The translations under genes and the position numbers were made by a program. Source: an uncultured Bacilli bacterium (GTDB lineage Bacteria > Bacillota_I > Bacilli_A > RF39 > UBA660). Taken from it: a stretch of DNA of 48,597 nt. The notes beneath the pieces are model-generated. The model was given only the letters and a program-made list of their open reading frames with translations. It had not been told where the DNA came from and did no database searches. Shown piece by piece: positions 29,252 through 39,500 of the stretch. How positions within the stretch are numbered: position 1 is the stretch's first letter; every line of letters begins with the position of its first letter. The DNA lies in the NCBI GenBank assembly GCA_947626535.1, contig CANQSO010000003.1, forward strand, positions 1-48,597, read 5' to 3'.

Positions 29252-30154
29252 TTATCTCAATATCGGTGGTTTTAGATAATCTTCATCTTTGTTTGGAATA
29301 TTTATATCATCTTCTGAAAAACTTACTAAACTCATTCCATCTACATATTTATTATTTTCATCTCTTACTTCAAAATGTAAATGGTCACCTGTTGAATTTC
29401 CTGTCGTACCAACAAAAGCTAGTGTTTGATTTTTACTAACTGTATCCCCAACTTTTACTTTGCTACTATTAGGAAATAGATGTCCATAAATTACACTATA
29501 TTTTGGATTAATATCATTACATTCTAACATAATATAATTTCCATAACCACCAGCCATATCTGGTATGTTTTCTTGATATGTAAATGAATTTGTTATTATT
29601 TTTCCGTCGCATACTGCTTTTACTTCTGGTTTAGAATTACTTGCCAAGTCCCATGCTTTATGAACATTAAATTCATTATTTACTATTCTTTGCTCCATAA
29701 AAAATGATGTAATTACAACCTTAGAAAAATCTATTGGTTTTGCAAATGGTTTATTTTGATATTCATCTATTTGACCACTTACTTGTATTTCATCACTAGC
29801 ACATCCATAATAAAATTTTTTATTTAATGTTTCACACACACTACTTATTGGTTTCATTCTTTTAAGTTCTACATCTAAATTATCTTCATAAATTTCCGAC
29901 ATATTTGAATTTTCATTTCTTAAATAAAAATATAATATTCTTTCTAGTGATACATAACCGTCTTGCTTTTCTACTAAATGTTCATTTAAAATACTTGTAT
30001 ATTCACTAGCATATTGAAAATTATCTTCTACATAACCATCAGTTGTATTAACTCCAAAAAAATTCATAATTAACATACATGGTATTAAAATTATTAATCC
30101 AATTAATAAACCACCTACTACAAAAGGCATAATAATTAATAAAACTTTTTTCAT
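29252..30154 (-). CDS. Membrane-anchored M23 peptidase of the conjugation apparatus
   Basis: A cell-wall hydrolase that opens peptidoglycan for the conjugation channel, the role VirB1 plays in Gram-negatives. The N-terminal membrane helix (residues 8-31) is followed by a spacer and a LytM/M23 domain. Zinc ligands are probably His165, Asp169 (HKAWD) and His260 (DHLHFEV), with His225 (YGHL) and His258 as catalytic helpers. No second lysozyme or NlpC domain is present, unlike many ICE hydrolases. Its ATG overlaps the previous stop by four bases (ATGA). Confidence 0.88.
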   Translation of the reverse strand: MKKVLLIIMPFVVGGLLIGLIILIPCMLIMNFFGVNTTDGYVEDNFQYASEYTSILNEHLVEKQDGYVSLERILYFYLRNENSNMSEIYEDNLDVELKRMKPISSVCETLNKKFYYGCASDEIQVSGQIDEYQNKPFAKPIDFSKVVITSFFMEQRIVNNEFNVHKAWDLASNSKPEVKAVCDGKIITNSFTYQENIPDMAGGYGNYIMLECNDINPKYSVIYGHLFPNSSKVKVGDTVSKNQTLAFVGTTGNSTGDHLHFEVRDENNKYVDGMSLVSFSEDDINIPNKDEDYLKPPILR

Positions 30155-30393
30155 GTTTTATTTGCCTTTTTTATTTTTTCTACTGTGTAATATTTATTAT
30201 GTTTACACTTTACTCCACGTATCTTTTTTAATTCATTTCCAATTATTGACGCTGGAACTAAATCATATAAAACATCTGTAAATTCTTCATTAGGATCTTC
30301 AAAATCTTCTCTACATAATTCCTTAAATTCTTTTTTTATTATATATTTTTTTGTATTTTCTTCTTGTTTTTCATTTCTTATACTTTTACTCAT
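30151..30393 (-). CDS. Small ICE protein of unknown function (80 residues)
   Basis: A soluble charged protein (MSKSIRNEKQEENTKKYIIK, ending VEKIKKANKT) without membrane segment or recognisable motif. Its start shares one base with the VirB4 stop and its end overlaps the peptidase start, so it is tightly coupled within the transfer operon. Not recognised. Confidence 0.65.
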   Translation of the reverse strand: MSKSIRNEKQEENTKKYIIKKEFKELCREDFEDPNEEFTDVLYDLVPASIIGNELKKIRGVKCKHNKYYTVEKIKKANKT

Positions 30394-32864
30394 TATTCCT
30401 CACCCATTAGTTGCCTTTCTAGTTCTGTTGCTCTAACCCATAATCGAACTCTTTTTTTATTTGTTATATTTAGCAAAAACATTCCTTGTTTTGCTTTTAA
30501 TAAAAATTCTTTTTGGGTATCAGTTAAAGGGTTTTGCTTAAATAATTCTAAATAAGCACTTAAATCATCTTCCTTTAACATACCCGTTAATTGATATTGA
30601 CAGTTATTAAATATTGCTGTAGCGTGTCTTAAAATATTTGCTGAACCAATAAAATCTCTTACCGACTGTGTGGCACATACAAAAGAAGAAGAATACTTTC
30701 TTAATCTTCTTGCCATTTGTCCAAAATTTTTTAAAATTTCCATGTTATCTTCATCTATAAATAAATGAAATTCATCAACTACAACCATAATATGTTTTTT
30801 ATCATTTTGATTTTTTATTGATTCATTTTCAATTTTATTTTTTACTATTGCATTATTTAAATAAGTTAAAATGTTTAATACTTGTGTATTTATTAATCTT
30901 CTATTATCGCTAAATAATAATTCTTGCAAATTGAAACCAATTAAATTACTACTTCCTAAATCTAAATTAGTATAATCATTAAATAAAAAGGAATCAGTAC
31001 CTACTAAAAATCTTTCTAATAATATATCAATTTGTTCTATAATTTTAGCTTTTTCTTTTATTTGTTCCTTTTCTTTTTCTTCTTTGATAAACTTTTTTAA
31101 ATCATCAAAAATTGGAAATTCACTTGGTTTCATATTTTCTATCATTGATATTGTTGAATTTTTTGTAATTCCAAAATTTGCGTATAGTTTTTCAGTTTCT
31201 TCTAGCAATACAACTAATTCTTTCTCACTTATTTCTTCAAAAGCACATTTATAAAATGTTTCTAAAAAACCCATGTGTTTTGCTAATGGACAATTAGCTA
31301 TATCACTTTCATTATCTTCATTTTCAACTGGCAAGAATCTAACTTGTAGTGGATTTATTATTCCACCACTTTTTGAATACAAATCTATGTATTCGCCATG
31401 ATTATTATCTACTAATTTTTTGTATTCTGCCTCAGCATCAAATACGAAAACTTTAATTCCTTGATTTACTGCATTAGTAATTATCTTTTTTAAAGTAAAA
31501 CTTTTTCCACCACCTGTCGAGGCTACTATCGATAAGTTATGACTTGTTCTGTTTGAATCTAAACAAAACATATCAAAAAATACTGGCAATGCCGTGTGTG
31601 TATCTATTCCCATCATTATTCCTTTTTTATCATTAAATTTAGTTGTAGTTAATGGAAATCCTGCTGATAATGTGAGTGTAGGAAAATACATTGCATAATC
31701 ATCTAAAAAATTACTTGATATATCATAGGCTTGCCAAGTTTCATATTGTCTTAATCTCGTTACATCTAATTTAATTTTATAATTAGAAGCTAATCTTTTT
31801 AATTCATTTCTAACTTCTTCTCGTTTTTTCTTATCGCCTTTTACTACAATAATAAAATTTACTTTTTTTATTTTTTCATCACCATTTTTAATTTGGTCCA
31901 TTAATATTTGATAACTCTCTTTTAATGTATCTAATTCAGTTGCATCCGAAAGTTTTTTTGTTGTTGCTCTATCCGATAGTAAAAACTGATATGAGCTATC
32001 TATTACTTTTACTAATTCATCTGTATTTAATGTATCTTTTATATGAATACAACATCTAGTATTTGGCAAATTAAATATTTGTTCAAAAAAAGAACCCTCT
32101 AAAAAAAGAGGAACACTTTTTATTGACAATAATTCAATTTCTTCATCATCTATTTTAATTAGATTACTTTTTTCTGATATATTTAATGGAACAATTAAGT
32201 CCGTTAAATTACACCACATTATTTTTTCTAAATCAGTTTTACCACAATATAAATTCATTAAAAAGTGATACACTTCATATCGATTATTTATTTCATCTAT
32301 ATTTATTCTAGGATTAATTCCATAACTTACTCTCATTACTTCATCAATATTTTTCTTAAGTTCGGATTCACTACTTGCCGACAGCAAAAAATAGTAACTA
32401 TTTGATACTACATATTCATCATTTTCTAATTTTTCAATTAATTCATATCTTTCTTGTAAAAATTTTTGTTTTTCTAAATCATCTTTAAATTTTTTCATTA
32501 ATTCTAAAATATAATCTTTATTATCATTTAAGTTAATCTTTTCATCTAATTTATAAATTCTTAAATCTAAATTGCTTACTTGATATAAATATTTTAACTG
32601 TGAAAAAAATGTCATTAATTGTGAATCACTTGATAAAGATAAATCTATTGCCTCGACTGTAAATACTTTAGCTACTTCATTATTCTTTAAATGAATTAAG
32701 CCATTTTCATCAACATAATCAGTTATCATAAATGATTGAGAATTTTTCATCATTTTATTTAACTGTGTTTTAGTAATATATTCCTTATATTTTTTTTCTT
32801 TTCTATTTTTTCCTTTTAAAATGATTTGTTTTTCTTTTTCTTCCTTTTTTTCTTGTTTATTCAA
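30393..32864 (-). CDS. VirB4-type conjugation ATPase
   Basis: The AAA motor of the type IV secretion system, homologous to VirB4/TraC/ConE. The N-terminal half is the VirB4 substrate-engaging region. Walker A STGGGKSFTL lies near residue 450 and Walker B IMVVVDEFHLFID near 688, then FVCATQS and ARRLRK, typical of the family. Length is 823. I use the TTG at 32864, preceded by GAGAGGGGG at good spacing. The longer frame begins with another TTG inside that ribosome binding site. Confidence 0.93.
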   Translation of the reverse strand: MNKQEKKEEKEKQIILKGKNRKEKKYKEYITKTQLNKMMKNSQSFMITDYVDENGLIHLKNNEVAKVFTVEAIDLSLSSDSQLMTFFSQLKYLYQVSNLDLRIYKLDEKINLNDNKDYILELMKKFKDDLEKQKFLQERYELIEKLENDEYVVSNSYYFLLSASSESELKKNIDEVMRVSYGINPRINIDEINNRYEVYHFLMNLYCGKTDLEKIMWCNLTDLIVPLNISEKSNLIKIDDEEIELLSIKSVPLFLEGSFFEQIFNLPNTRCCIHIKDTLNTDELVKVIDSSYQFLLSDRATTKKLSDATELDTLKESYQILMDQIKNGDEKIKKVNFIIVVKGDKKKREEVRNELKRLASNYKIKLDVTRLRQYETWQAYDISSNFLDDYAMYFPTLTLSAGFPLTTTKFNDKKGIMMGIDTHTALPVFFDMFCLDSNRTSHNLSIVASTGGGKSFTLKKIITNAVNQGIKVFVFDAEAEYKKLVDNNHGEYIDLYSKSGGIINPLQVRFLPVENEDNESDIANCPLAKHMGFLETFYKCAFEEISEKELVVLLEETEKLYANFGITKNSTISMIENMKPSEFPIFDDLKKFIKEEKEKEQIKEKAKIIEQIDILLERFLVGTDSFLFNDYTNLDLGSSNLIGFNLQELLFSDNRRLINTQVLNILTYLNNAIVKNKIENESIKNQNDKKHIMVVVDEFHLFIDEDNMEILKNFGQMARRLRKYSSSFVCATQSVRDFIGSANILRHATAIFNNCQYQLTGMLKEDDLSAYLELFKQNPLTDTQKEFLLKAKQGMFLLNITNKKRVRLWVRATELERQLMGEE

Positions 32865-32878
32865 ATTATAACCCCCTC

Positions 32879-33151
32879 TCAATTATTCTTTAAATAAGTA
32901 AATTCTTTCTTAGAAAATATATATTTAAACAATAAAATCATTACTTTATACATTCGATTTTTTTGACTTACTGTAATTGGTATTAATAAAAAAATACCAA
33001 TTATCAATAAAAATAAACCTAATAGTTTAAAACTAGTACAACAAAAAAGAATTAAAAAAACTATAACAACAATACCACCTATTATTAAGTCGTTTACTTC
33101 TAATCCTTTAAAGCCTAAATTCCTTTTTACACTTGGTAACGTTATATACAT
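32879..33151 (-). CDS. PrgI-family protein (VirB3-like)
   Basis: 90 residues with two membrane helices (about 25-43 and 45-62). It starts MYITLPSVKRNLGFKGLEVND, the N-terminal pattern of PrgI proteins, which sit before VirB4 in Gram-positive type IV secretion operons, as here. It probably lies in the inner ring of the channel. An AAGGTG ribosome binding site overlaps the VirB6 stop. Confidence 0.85.
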   Translation of the reverse strand: MYITLPSVKRNLGFKGLEVNDLIIGGIVVIVFLILFCCTSFKLLGLFLLIIGIFLLIPITVSQKNRMYKVMILLFKYIFSKKEFTYLKNN

Positions 33152-33153
33152 TT

Positions 33154-34641
33154 TTACACCTTCTTTCGTGGTTTTCTATATAAGTAAGGATTTGTATTAA
33201 TACGATTTGCAAATGGTATTCTCTGAACTGGTATCATTATTCCTGCTCCTGCTCTCATCATTGTTCCAGTAGTTTGTGAGATTTTTTCATTAAGGGTAGG
33301 TATTTCAGCTCTCTTTATTTCATTTTGATTTGCACTATTATAAAGATTTAACCCGTGATTTCTAATAGTATTACCAGCATTTTGCACCGTTCTTTTAATT
33401 GGATTTGCACTAGACATTGTTGATCTATCTGGTAAAACTGCACTTCCAAATGATTTTCCAAAAGACGCTATTCCCATACCAACATTTTTTAATATATTAT
33501 TAGATGTTTTAGCTACTGCATTATTTAATCCAGTCTTTTTTGCTACATAATTTCCACCTTTAACTAAACCTGCTCCACCTAAAATTGAACCACCAACAGC
33601 TAAGCCTGCTCCTGCTACTCCAACTCCTCTTGCAAGTTTTCCATATCCCATTAAACTCATTAATTGCTCTCTTCCACTATTTGCACTTACATTGCTACCA
33701 ATAAAACGATTAATGCTTTGACTTCCTGTTAATAGAAAAATTGCACTTCCTAAATATAAAATTGACTTCATAGTCATATTTTGAAAAGTGTTATCAAAAA
33801 ATGTAGTACCATTTATAGCACCAGCTATTATTACTGTTATATTAATTATTAATATAACAACTGATGCTTGTAATGTTAAAGACACTAATTGTTCAATTAA
33901 AGCTCCTCTTCGTTGCTTATTACATACACTTGTTGCAAATATTATTGGTGACAATAAAAAAATAAATAAAAATTCTATTTGCCTTTTAGCAAGTAATATT
34001 GCTGAAAAAACTAAAGAATATAGGAAAAAGCCACCACATAATATTGACAGTATCCATTCAATATCATATTTATATTGCTTTTTATCAGCAAACAATTTAT
34101 CTTCCACTACATATTTATCGTTATATTTTTCATATTTTCCAAAAGAACCATTAGTAATATCTTCTTTATAATTTTCATTTTCAAATTCTTCACTAGTTTT
34201 ATAATCAGAATTAAATTCTATGTAATTCATAAGTAATGCTGAACCTAATGTTTCATTTGTATTAGTTGTTATTATTCCACTAACATAACCAGATAGTTGA
34301 ATTGCAAACGTTGATATTTGAACAAAAAGAAAAGTGGATATTAAAACTAATATTCCACATTTTACCGTTTCCGTTACTATTTGATTTATTGTCGGTCCAT
34401 CATCAGGTTCAATTATTTTTTTCGCAAATTGCCATGTTACAAACAAGCCAAATACTGTTAAAGATATTACAATTATTGCTGAATATATATTAGAAAATAA
34501 GGAATTGTTAGCTAATGTTCCTATAATATCTAATTCATTTATTTTAATTATTATATTATAAATTGTATCAATTAAATTATATATTAAACTGACAATTCCC
34601 CAACCTATATTTCTTAAAAAATCTATTGCCATTTGTATCAT
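33154..34641 (-). CDS. VirB6/TrbL-like polytopic channel protein
   Basis: 495 residues with about seven hydrophobic segments in the first 330 (for example SIYSAIIVISLTVFGLFVTW and EFLFIFLLSPIIFATSVC), then a Gly/Ala-rich segment (GVGVAGAGLAVGGSILGGAG) and a basic hydrophilic tail. The position between the pilin-like gene and PrgI/VirB4 and the architecture match VirB6/TrbL proteins that form the inner-membrane part of the conjugation channel. Confidence 0.85.
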   Translation of the reverse strand: MIQMAIDFLRNIGWGIVSLIYNLIDTIYNIIIKINELDIIGTLANNSLFSNIYSAIIVISLTVFGLFVTWQFAKKIIEPDDGPTINQIVTETVKCGILVLISTFLFVQISTFAIQLSGYVSGIITTNTNETLGSALLMNYIEFNSDYKTSEEFENENYKEDITNGSFGKYEKYNDKYVVEDKLFADKKQYKYDIEWILSILCGGFFLYSLVFSAILLAKRQIEFLFIFLLSPIIFATSVCNKQRRGALIEQLVSLTLQASVVILIINITVIIAGAINGTTFFDNTFQNMTMKSILYLGSAIFLLTGSQSINRFIGSNVSANSGREQLMSLMGYGKLARGVGVAGAGLAVGGSILGGAGLVKGGNYVAKKTGLNNAVAKTSNNILKNVGMGIASFGKSFGSAVLPDRSTMSSANPIKRTVQNAGNTIRNHGLNLYNSANQNEIKRAEIPTLNEKISQTTGTMMRAGAGIMIPVQRIPFANRINTNPYLYRKPRKKV

Positions 34642-34652
34642 AACAATACCTC

Positions 34653-34937
34653 TTACTTAAATAAATCTATTATAATATTTACTAGTGATAATGCTAAAAT
34701 TATACCTGCTATTCCTAATAAGGTTTGAATAATTCGTTGCTTGATTCTTGGTTTTTGTTCCACATCAACAACGGCATACATAACAAATCCAACTAATAAT
34801 GACACTCCTGCTAAGGCTATTCCTACTCGCAATACCCATGTTGTTAAGGTACTAATCACATTTAATATTGAATCTACTGTGTATGTTCCTCCCTCTAGCT
34901 TTTCAATTCCATTTGCCATAATTAAAAAATACTTCAT
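34653..34937 (-). CDS. VirB2/Maff2-like small membrane protein
   Basis: 94 residues with two membrane helices (about 33-55 and 70-90) joined by a basic loop (DVEQKPRIKQR). This is the build of VirB2/TrbC-like pilin subunits and of the Maff2 family common in Gram-positive ICEs. The N-terminus MKYFLIMANGIEKLEGGTY does not have a long signal peptide. It lies immediately upstream of the VirB6 gene. Confidence 0.8.
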   Translation of the reverse strand: MKYFLIMANGIEKLEGGTYTVDSILNVISTLTTWVLRVGIALAGVSLLVGFVMYAVVDVEQKPRIKQRIIQTLLGIAGIILALSLVNIIIDLFK

Positions 34938-34950
34938 ATTTCAACCCCCT

Positions 34951-35631
34951 TTATAAAATTTTCTCTAATGTTTTTTTATTTTTTAATAAATCATGTTTAT
35001 AATTATTTTTTACAATATATTGATTAATTTCTTCTTCAGTTCTTACAACTTCATTAATTCTTACATAATCCTTTTTTTCGGAATTATAAAACATATTGTC
35101 ATCTTCTTCACTTTTAAAGAAAAAAGTCATTGGTGCTAATCTATTACACTCTGAATGATATATTGCAAAAAAACCAGTATTTTTCTCTAAAAACTTTCTA
35201 TTTTCATAAGTTTCAGTTTCTACTAAAAAACCCTCTACTTTATAAGTTTCTTTTGTAATATCGCAGTATGCTTCACCCCTAACATATTCTTTAATTTTAC
35301 TTACTTTAAACTTTAAATCTCGATCTATTAAATCATTTCCCCAAACAAAAAAATCATTTGTCATATTATTAAGTAACATATCTAATTTTTCATTTGTTTT
35401 AGCTTGATTTATTTCTTCTTTACATTCATAATACCAACTTAATTTTTGTATTTCCTTATCTTCTTCTTGTAAAACTTCATCTACATACATTAAATCTAAT
35501 AAAACTATTTCATTTGTTTCATAAAAATTTTTATCAACACAGTAAAGAGTATTCGGATTTTTATAACTTAAAAAAACATACTCTTTATTATTTTTAGTTT
35601 TAAATATTTGCCCTTTTTTTAATTCTAACAT
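34951..35631 (-). CDS. ICE protein of unknown function (226 residues)
   Basis: A soluble alpha/beta protein, MLELKKGQIFKTKNNKEYVF onwards, with two Cys-containing strands (TLYCVDKNFY, GEAYCDITKETY) and a charged C-terminus. Its start overlaps the preceding gene by seven bases. The strand YVFLSYKNPNTLYCVDKN and the later NTGFFAIYHSECNRL look like small ICE-associated domains, but I cannot name the family. Confidence 0.6.
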   Translation of the reverse strand: MLELKKGQIFKTKNNKEYVFLSYKNPNTLYCVDKNFYETNEIVLLDLMYVDEVLQEEDKEIQKLSWYYECKEEINQAKTNEKLDMLLNNMTNDFFVWGNDLIDRDLKFKVSKIKEYVRGEAYCDITKETYKVEGFLVETETYENRKFLEKNTGFFAIYHSECNRLAPMTFFFKSEEDDNMFYNSEKKDYVRINEVVRTEEEINQYIVKNNYKHDLLKNKKTLEKIL

Positions 35632-36119
35632 GATTCTTCCTCTTCTATTTTTTCATATAGTTGATACAAGTCTATATTTTTATAAATAATTCTATAAGTT
35701 GAATTATATTCTTTTAATATCTTTTGAATTTTTTCTTCGTTACTTAACTCATAAAATGTGTCACCAATATCAACTTTTGAAAATAAAGTTTCCATTACTA
35801 TTTTTAAATTATTTTTATCGGAAAAATCTAACAACAATTTTTCTTTCCAACCACATTTTAAATCTTCAAAATGATTAACTTTATTATTTTTAATTGCAAA
35901 TTCTTTAAAATCTAAATAATCATTAGGATATTTAGTTCCTATTTCTAATTTTTCATTAGTTATTAAACAACCGTAACGGTCTATTAAAACACTATTTTCT
36001 ATAGTTGTAATATCGTTCCAACTTTCTTTACTGTGTCTTAAATCATAGCAAAATACTCCTAATTTCTCTAATTCATATTTTTCTATTTTATTTTTATAAT
36101 CAGTAATAAAATATAACAC
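35625..36119 (-). CDS. LPD28-like ICE protein
   Basis: 164 residues. The N-terminal half, GVFCYDLRHSKESWNDITTI then ENSVLIDRYGCLITNEKL, matches the pattern of the LPD28 domain (a large-polyvalent-protein-associated domain common in gut conjugative elements). The rest, ending in YEKIEEEESC, is helical and charged. Its molecular role is unknown. The start is a GTG behind GTAGGTG. It overlaps the next gene and follows SSB, so it is part of the transfer operon. Confidence 0.6.
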   Translation of the reverse strand: MLYFITDYKNKIEKYELEKLGVFCYDLRHSKESWNDITTIENSVLIDRYGCLITNEKLEIGTKYPNDYLDFKEFAIKNNKVNHFEDLKCGWKEKLLLDFSDKNNLKIVMETLFSKVDIGDTFYELSNEEKIQKILKEYNSTYRIIYKNIDLYQLYEKIEEEESC

Positions 36120-36127
36120 TAATACAC

Positions 36128-36469
36128 CTACATATCTACTTCTTTTTCGTTATCAGATTTTTCTTTAGTATTAGATTTTTCAAATTTTACAATTTCATAA
36201 GGTCTTAATTGAAAAGCTGTTTTATTTTCTTTTTGATATGTTTGTAATTTACCAATTATATGAAAGTAGTCACCTTTTTTGTAACCATCTTCTTGAAATT
36301 GATTTAAAAACTTATCCTCTAAATATATAGAATAATAACTTGCTTTTCCTGTTCTACTATTTTGAACTATACTTACATAGCAAAAATCTTTTCCTTGTGT
36401 ATTTTTTTTAATATCGCTAATAGAAGCAATTTTTCCTCCTATCTCAATACTATTTTTATATTTTTCCAT
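36128..36469 (-). CDS. ssb: Single-stranded DNA-binding protein (OB fold)
   Basis: 113 residues with an OB-fold: NSIEIGGKIASISDIKKN, CYVSIVQNSRTGKASYYSIY, GDYFHIIGKLQTYQKENK. It probably coats the transferred or replicating ICE strand. It lacks the long acidic C-terminal tail of housekeeping SSBs, ending instead with a Lys/Glu-rich stretch (NEKEVDM). A GGGGGAATG ribosome binding site precedes the ATG. Confidence 0.8.
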   Translation of the reverse strand: MEKYKNSIEIGGKIASISDIKKNTQGKDFCYVSIVQNSRTGKASYYSIYLEDKFLNQFQEDGYKKGDYFHIIGKLQTYQKENKTAFQLRPYEIVKFEKSNTKEKSDNEKEVDM

Positions 36470-36501
36470 TTTTCATTCCCCCTATCATAAATTTATTAAG
36501 T

Positions 36502-36531
36502 AAAAAGGCCTACTTTTTAGTAGAACCTTTT
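36502..36531 (-). terminator. Terminator at the end of the adhesin gene
   Basis: On the minus strand AAAGGttCTACT and AGTAGgCCTTT form a hairpin with a four-base loop, followed by T residues. The stop codon of the adhesin lies inside it. It would reduce, but probably not abolish, readthrough into the SSB and transfer genes. Confidence 0.65.
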
Positions 36532-39500
36532 ACTTTATTTTTTTTCTTATTTTTAATATCAGATATAATAACTAAGCTAGCACCAATTGTTATTAGTCCA
36601 GCAGTTATTAATCTACTATAATCATGAACACCAGTTTGTGGTAAGTGTGTATTAACTAAGCCAACTTCCACATCTTTTCCATCTTCTATAATTGAAAAAT
36701 ATACTACTTCATCATTTAGAACATAATTTTCAATTGTTTCAAGTTCTTTGATATAATACTCACCATATTCAAGATTTTCAATTTTTACTTGCCCTTTTTC
36801 ATCAGTAATATATTTCCCTAATAGAGTTCCATCTTTATAATAAATAGCTATCTTAACTCCCTTTAATGGTGTTCCTTTTTCATTGGTTTTTGTAAAAATT
36901 AAATTACCAGTTATTATTTTATCTTTCATTGTTGATTTTACAACTTCCCCATTTTCCTTAATGCTAAAATACATTTTTTCGTAATTTAAAGCATAAGGTA
37001 CAGGAGCACTTTTTTCTAAGATATAATAATCACCATAAGGTATCTCATTTATTACTATTTTACCATTTTCGTCCGTTTTTCCAGTATAGATGACTTCATC
37101 AGTTTTAGCGTCATAAATTTCAATTTCAGTATCAGGAATTGCTTTTTCAGTAGAAAAATCTTCTTTTGTGAATTCTAAACTTCCTGTAATCTTTTCATTT
37201 TTCATAACACTTTTAACAATTTCGCCATCAATTTTAATTTCAAAATACACTGGTTCATCACTTAATACATAAGATTCAGGACTTTTCTTTTCAATAATTT
37301 TATAATGTCCATATTCAAGATTTTCAACAAAAATCTTTCCATTCTCATCAGTTGTTCCTTTATATACTAATTCATTAGTATCCATATTATAAATTTCAAT
37401 TTCAGCATTTGCTAATGTTTCACCTGTTTTTAAATCTTCCTTTGTAAATTCTAAATTACCAGTTATTTTTTTATCAGTCATAACAGCCTTATAAATTTGA
37501 CCATCTTCTGTAATTTCAAAATACACTGGTTCTTCATTTAACACGTAAGAATCAGGTGCAACTTTTTCAACAATTCTATAACGTCCATATTCTAAAGATT
37601 TTACAACAATTTTACCATTTTCGTTTGTAACACCTTTAAACACTAACTCATTAGTATCAGCATTATAAATCTCAATTTCTGCTCCAGCTAGTCCTTTACC
37701 TGTTGCAATATCTTCTTTAGTAAATTCCAAATCGCCTTCTTTTTTCTTATTAGCCATTTTAGCTTTTACTATTTCTTTATTTTCCTTTATTTCAAAATAC
37801 ACTTTTTCATTACTTAATCTATATCCTGTTGATGCTTCTTTTTCTACAATATAATATTTACCTGCAAATAATTCATTAATAATTATTTTACCCTCATCAT
37901 CAGTAATACCACTAAATACTAATTCATCATTTGAAGTATATATTTCAATTTTTGTATCTTTAATAGCTTTACCAGTTGTAATATCTGTTTTAGAAAATTC
38001 TAATTTTCCCTTTTTTAAATAATTTTTATTTTTAAAAGTTTTTGAAATTATAGAAGTGTATTGGTCTTTGTACTCTAAAGTTACATTATAAATTGTTTCA
38101 TCAAGTATGTAATTATCTAATGTTTTTAATTCTTTTAATGTATATTTACCTAACTTAAGATTTTCAATTCTAATATAGCCTTTATCATCAGTTGTATATT
38201 CTTTTATTAAGTTTCCTTTTTCGTCAAATAAGCCAAATGTTACATTTGATAAAGGAGCTTCAAAATAAGTAAAATTACCGTCTTTAATTTCTACTTTTTC
38301 ACCAATTTTATAAAGTTCAATTAATCCTTTTACTTCTTGGTTAGCAAACTCTAAATCAAGTATATCTTCTCCTAATGTTTCATCATAAACAATTTTAGAA
38401 TTTTCATTAATTTCAAACTCTAAACCATTTGCATTCCAAACATATCCTTGAATTGGTTGGTCAATTTCTTCTAATCTATATCTACCTGGATATAGCATAT
38501 CTAAAGTGATAAATTCACCATTTTTATCGGTTTCAAACTCACAATAAGTCGCAACGTTTGGATATGTTCCTTTTTGACAAACGTATTTATTATTTGTAAT
38601 ATCAAATATTTTAAATCTAATTCCACTTATAGGAACTGCATTTCCCTCCATATCGATTTTCTTTACTCTAATTTTAGCCGAATATGGTTCATTTAGTAAA
38701 GTAATATATTCATCTTCCTTACTCTTTTCCGTTACTGAAAAATTGATATCCTTTGCCAATTTATAACCACTTATACCTTTGGTTTGTCTAATAATGTAAT
38801 CGTCAAATGGAAGTTTTGTGCTTGCTGTTGCAGATTCATCTATCGTTATTGTTGCAACTAATTTATTAGTTGTTTTACTAATAATATCGAATTTTGCTCC
38901 AACTTCTGCATTGACACCATTTTCAGTTAAATAAGTTTTATTAATATGTAAATTAGTGCTATAAACTTCGTCTTTTGATACTACATTTATTACACCGTCA
39001 GCATTTTCCTTTGTTACGGATACTCGATAAGTTGACGGATCTAATCGATAACCAAATGGACTAATTATTTCTTTAACTGTATAATCATTTAGTAATAAAA
39101 TTCTATCAGTTTCACCGATACAATTATCACCAATTGTTACTTTAGTTACAAGTTTTCCAGTATTATCATAAACTCCATATACTGCACCAACTAATTTTGC
39201 TTTACCTTGTGGATTACATGAATTATTATTTTTATCTAACTTTTGAATTTTTATTTTACCTAAATAGATTTTATTATAAAATGTTTTTGTTATATTTAAT
39301 CCATCTTTAGTAATACTAAAATCTTCTCGTTTAGAATCTAATTCATAATTTTTTCCTGCTTTTGTTTCGATTAAATAATAATCACCTAATAATAAATCAG
39401 TTGCCTCTGCCTCACAATTATTATCAATAATTAATTTTTTAATAAATGTTCCATCTTTTTTATATAAAGCAAATTCAGTTCCTGTTAAACTTCCTAAACT

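Noticed and set aside
33788-34171. 127-codon plus-strand open frame
   Set aside because: Antisense to the VirB6-like gene with no ribosome binding site or motif; a reading-frame shadow. The same applies to the frames at 16696-16968, 39994-40236 and 40211-40546.
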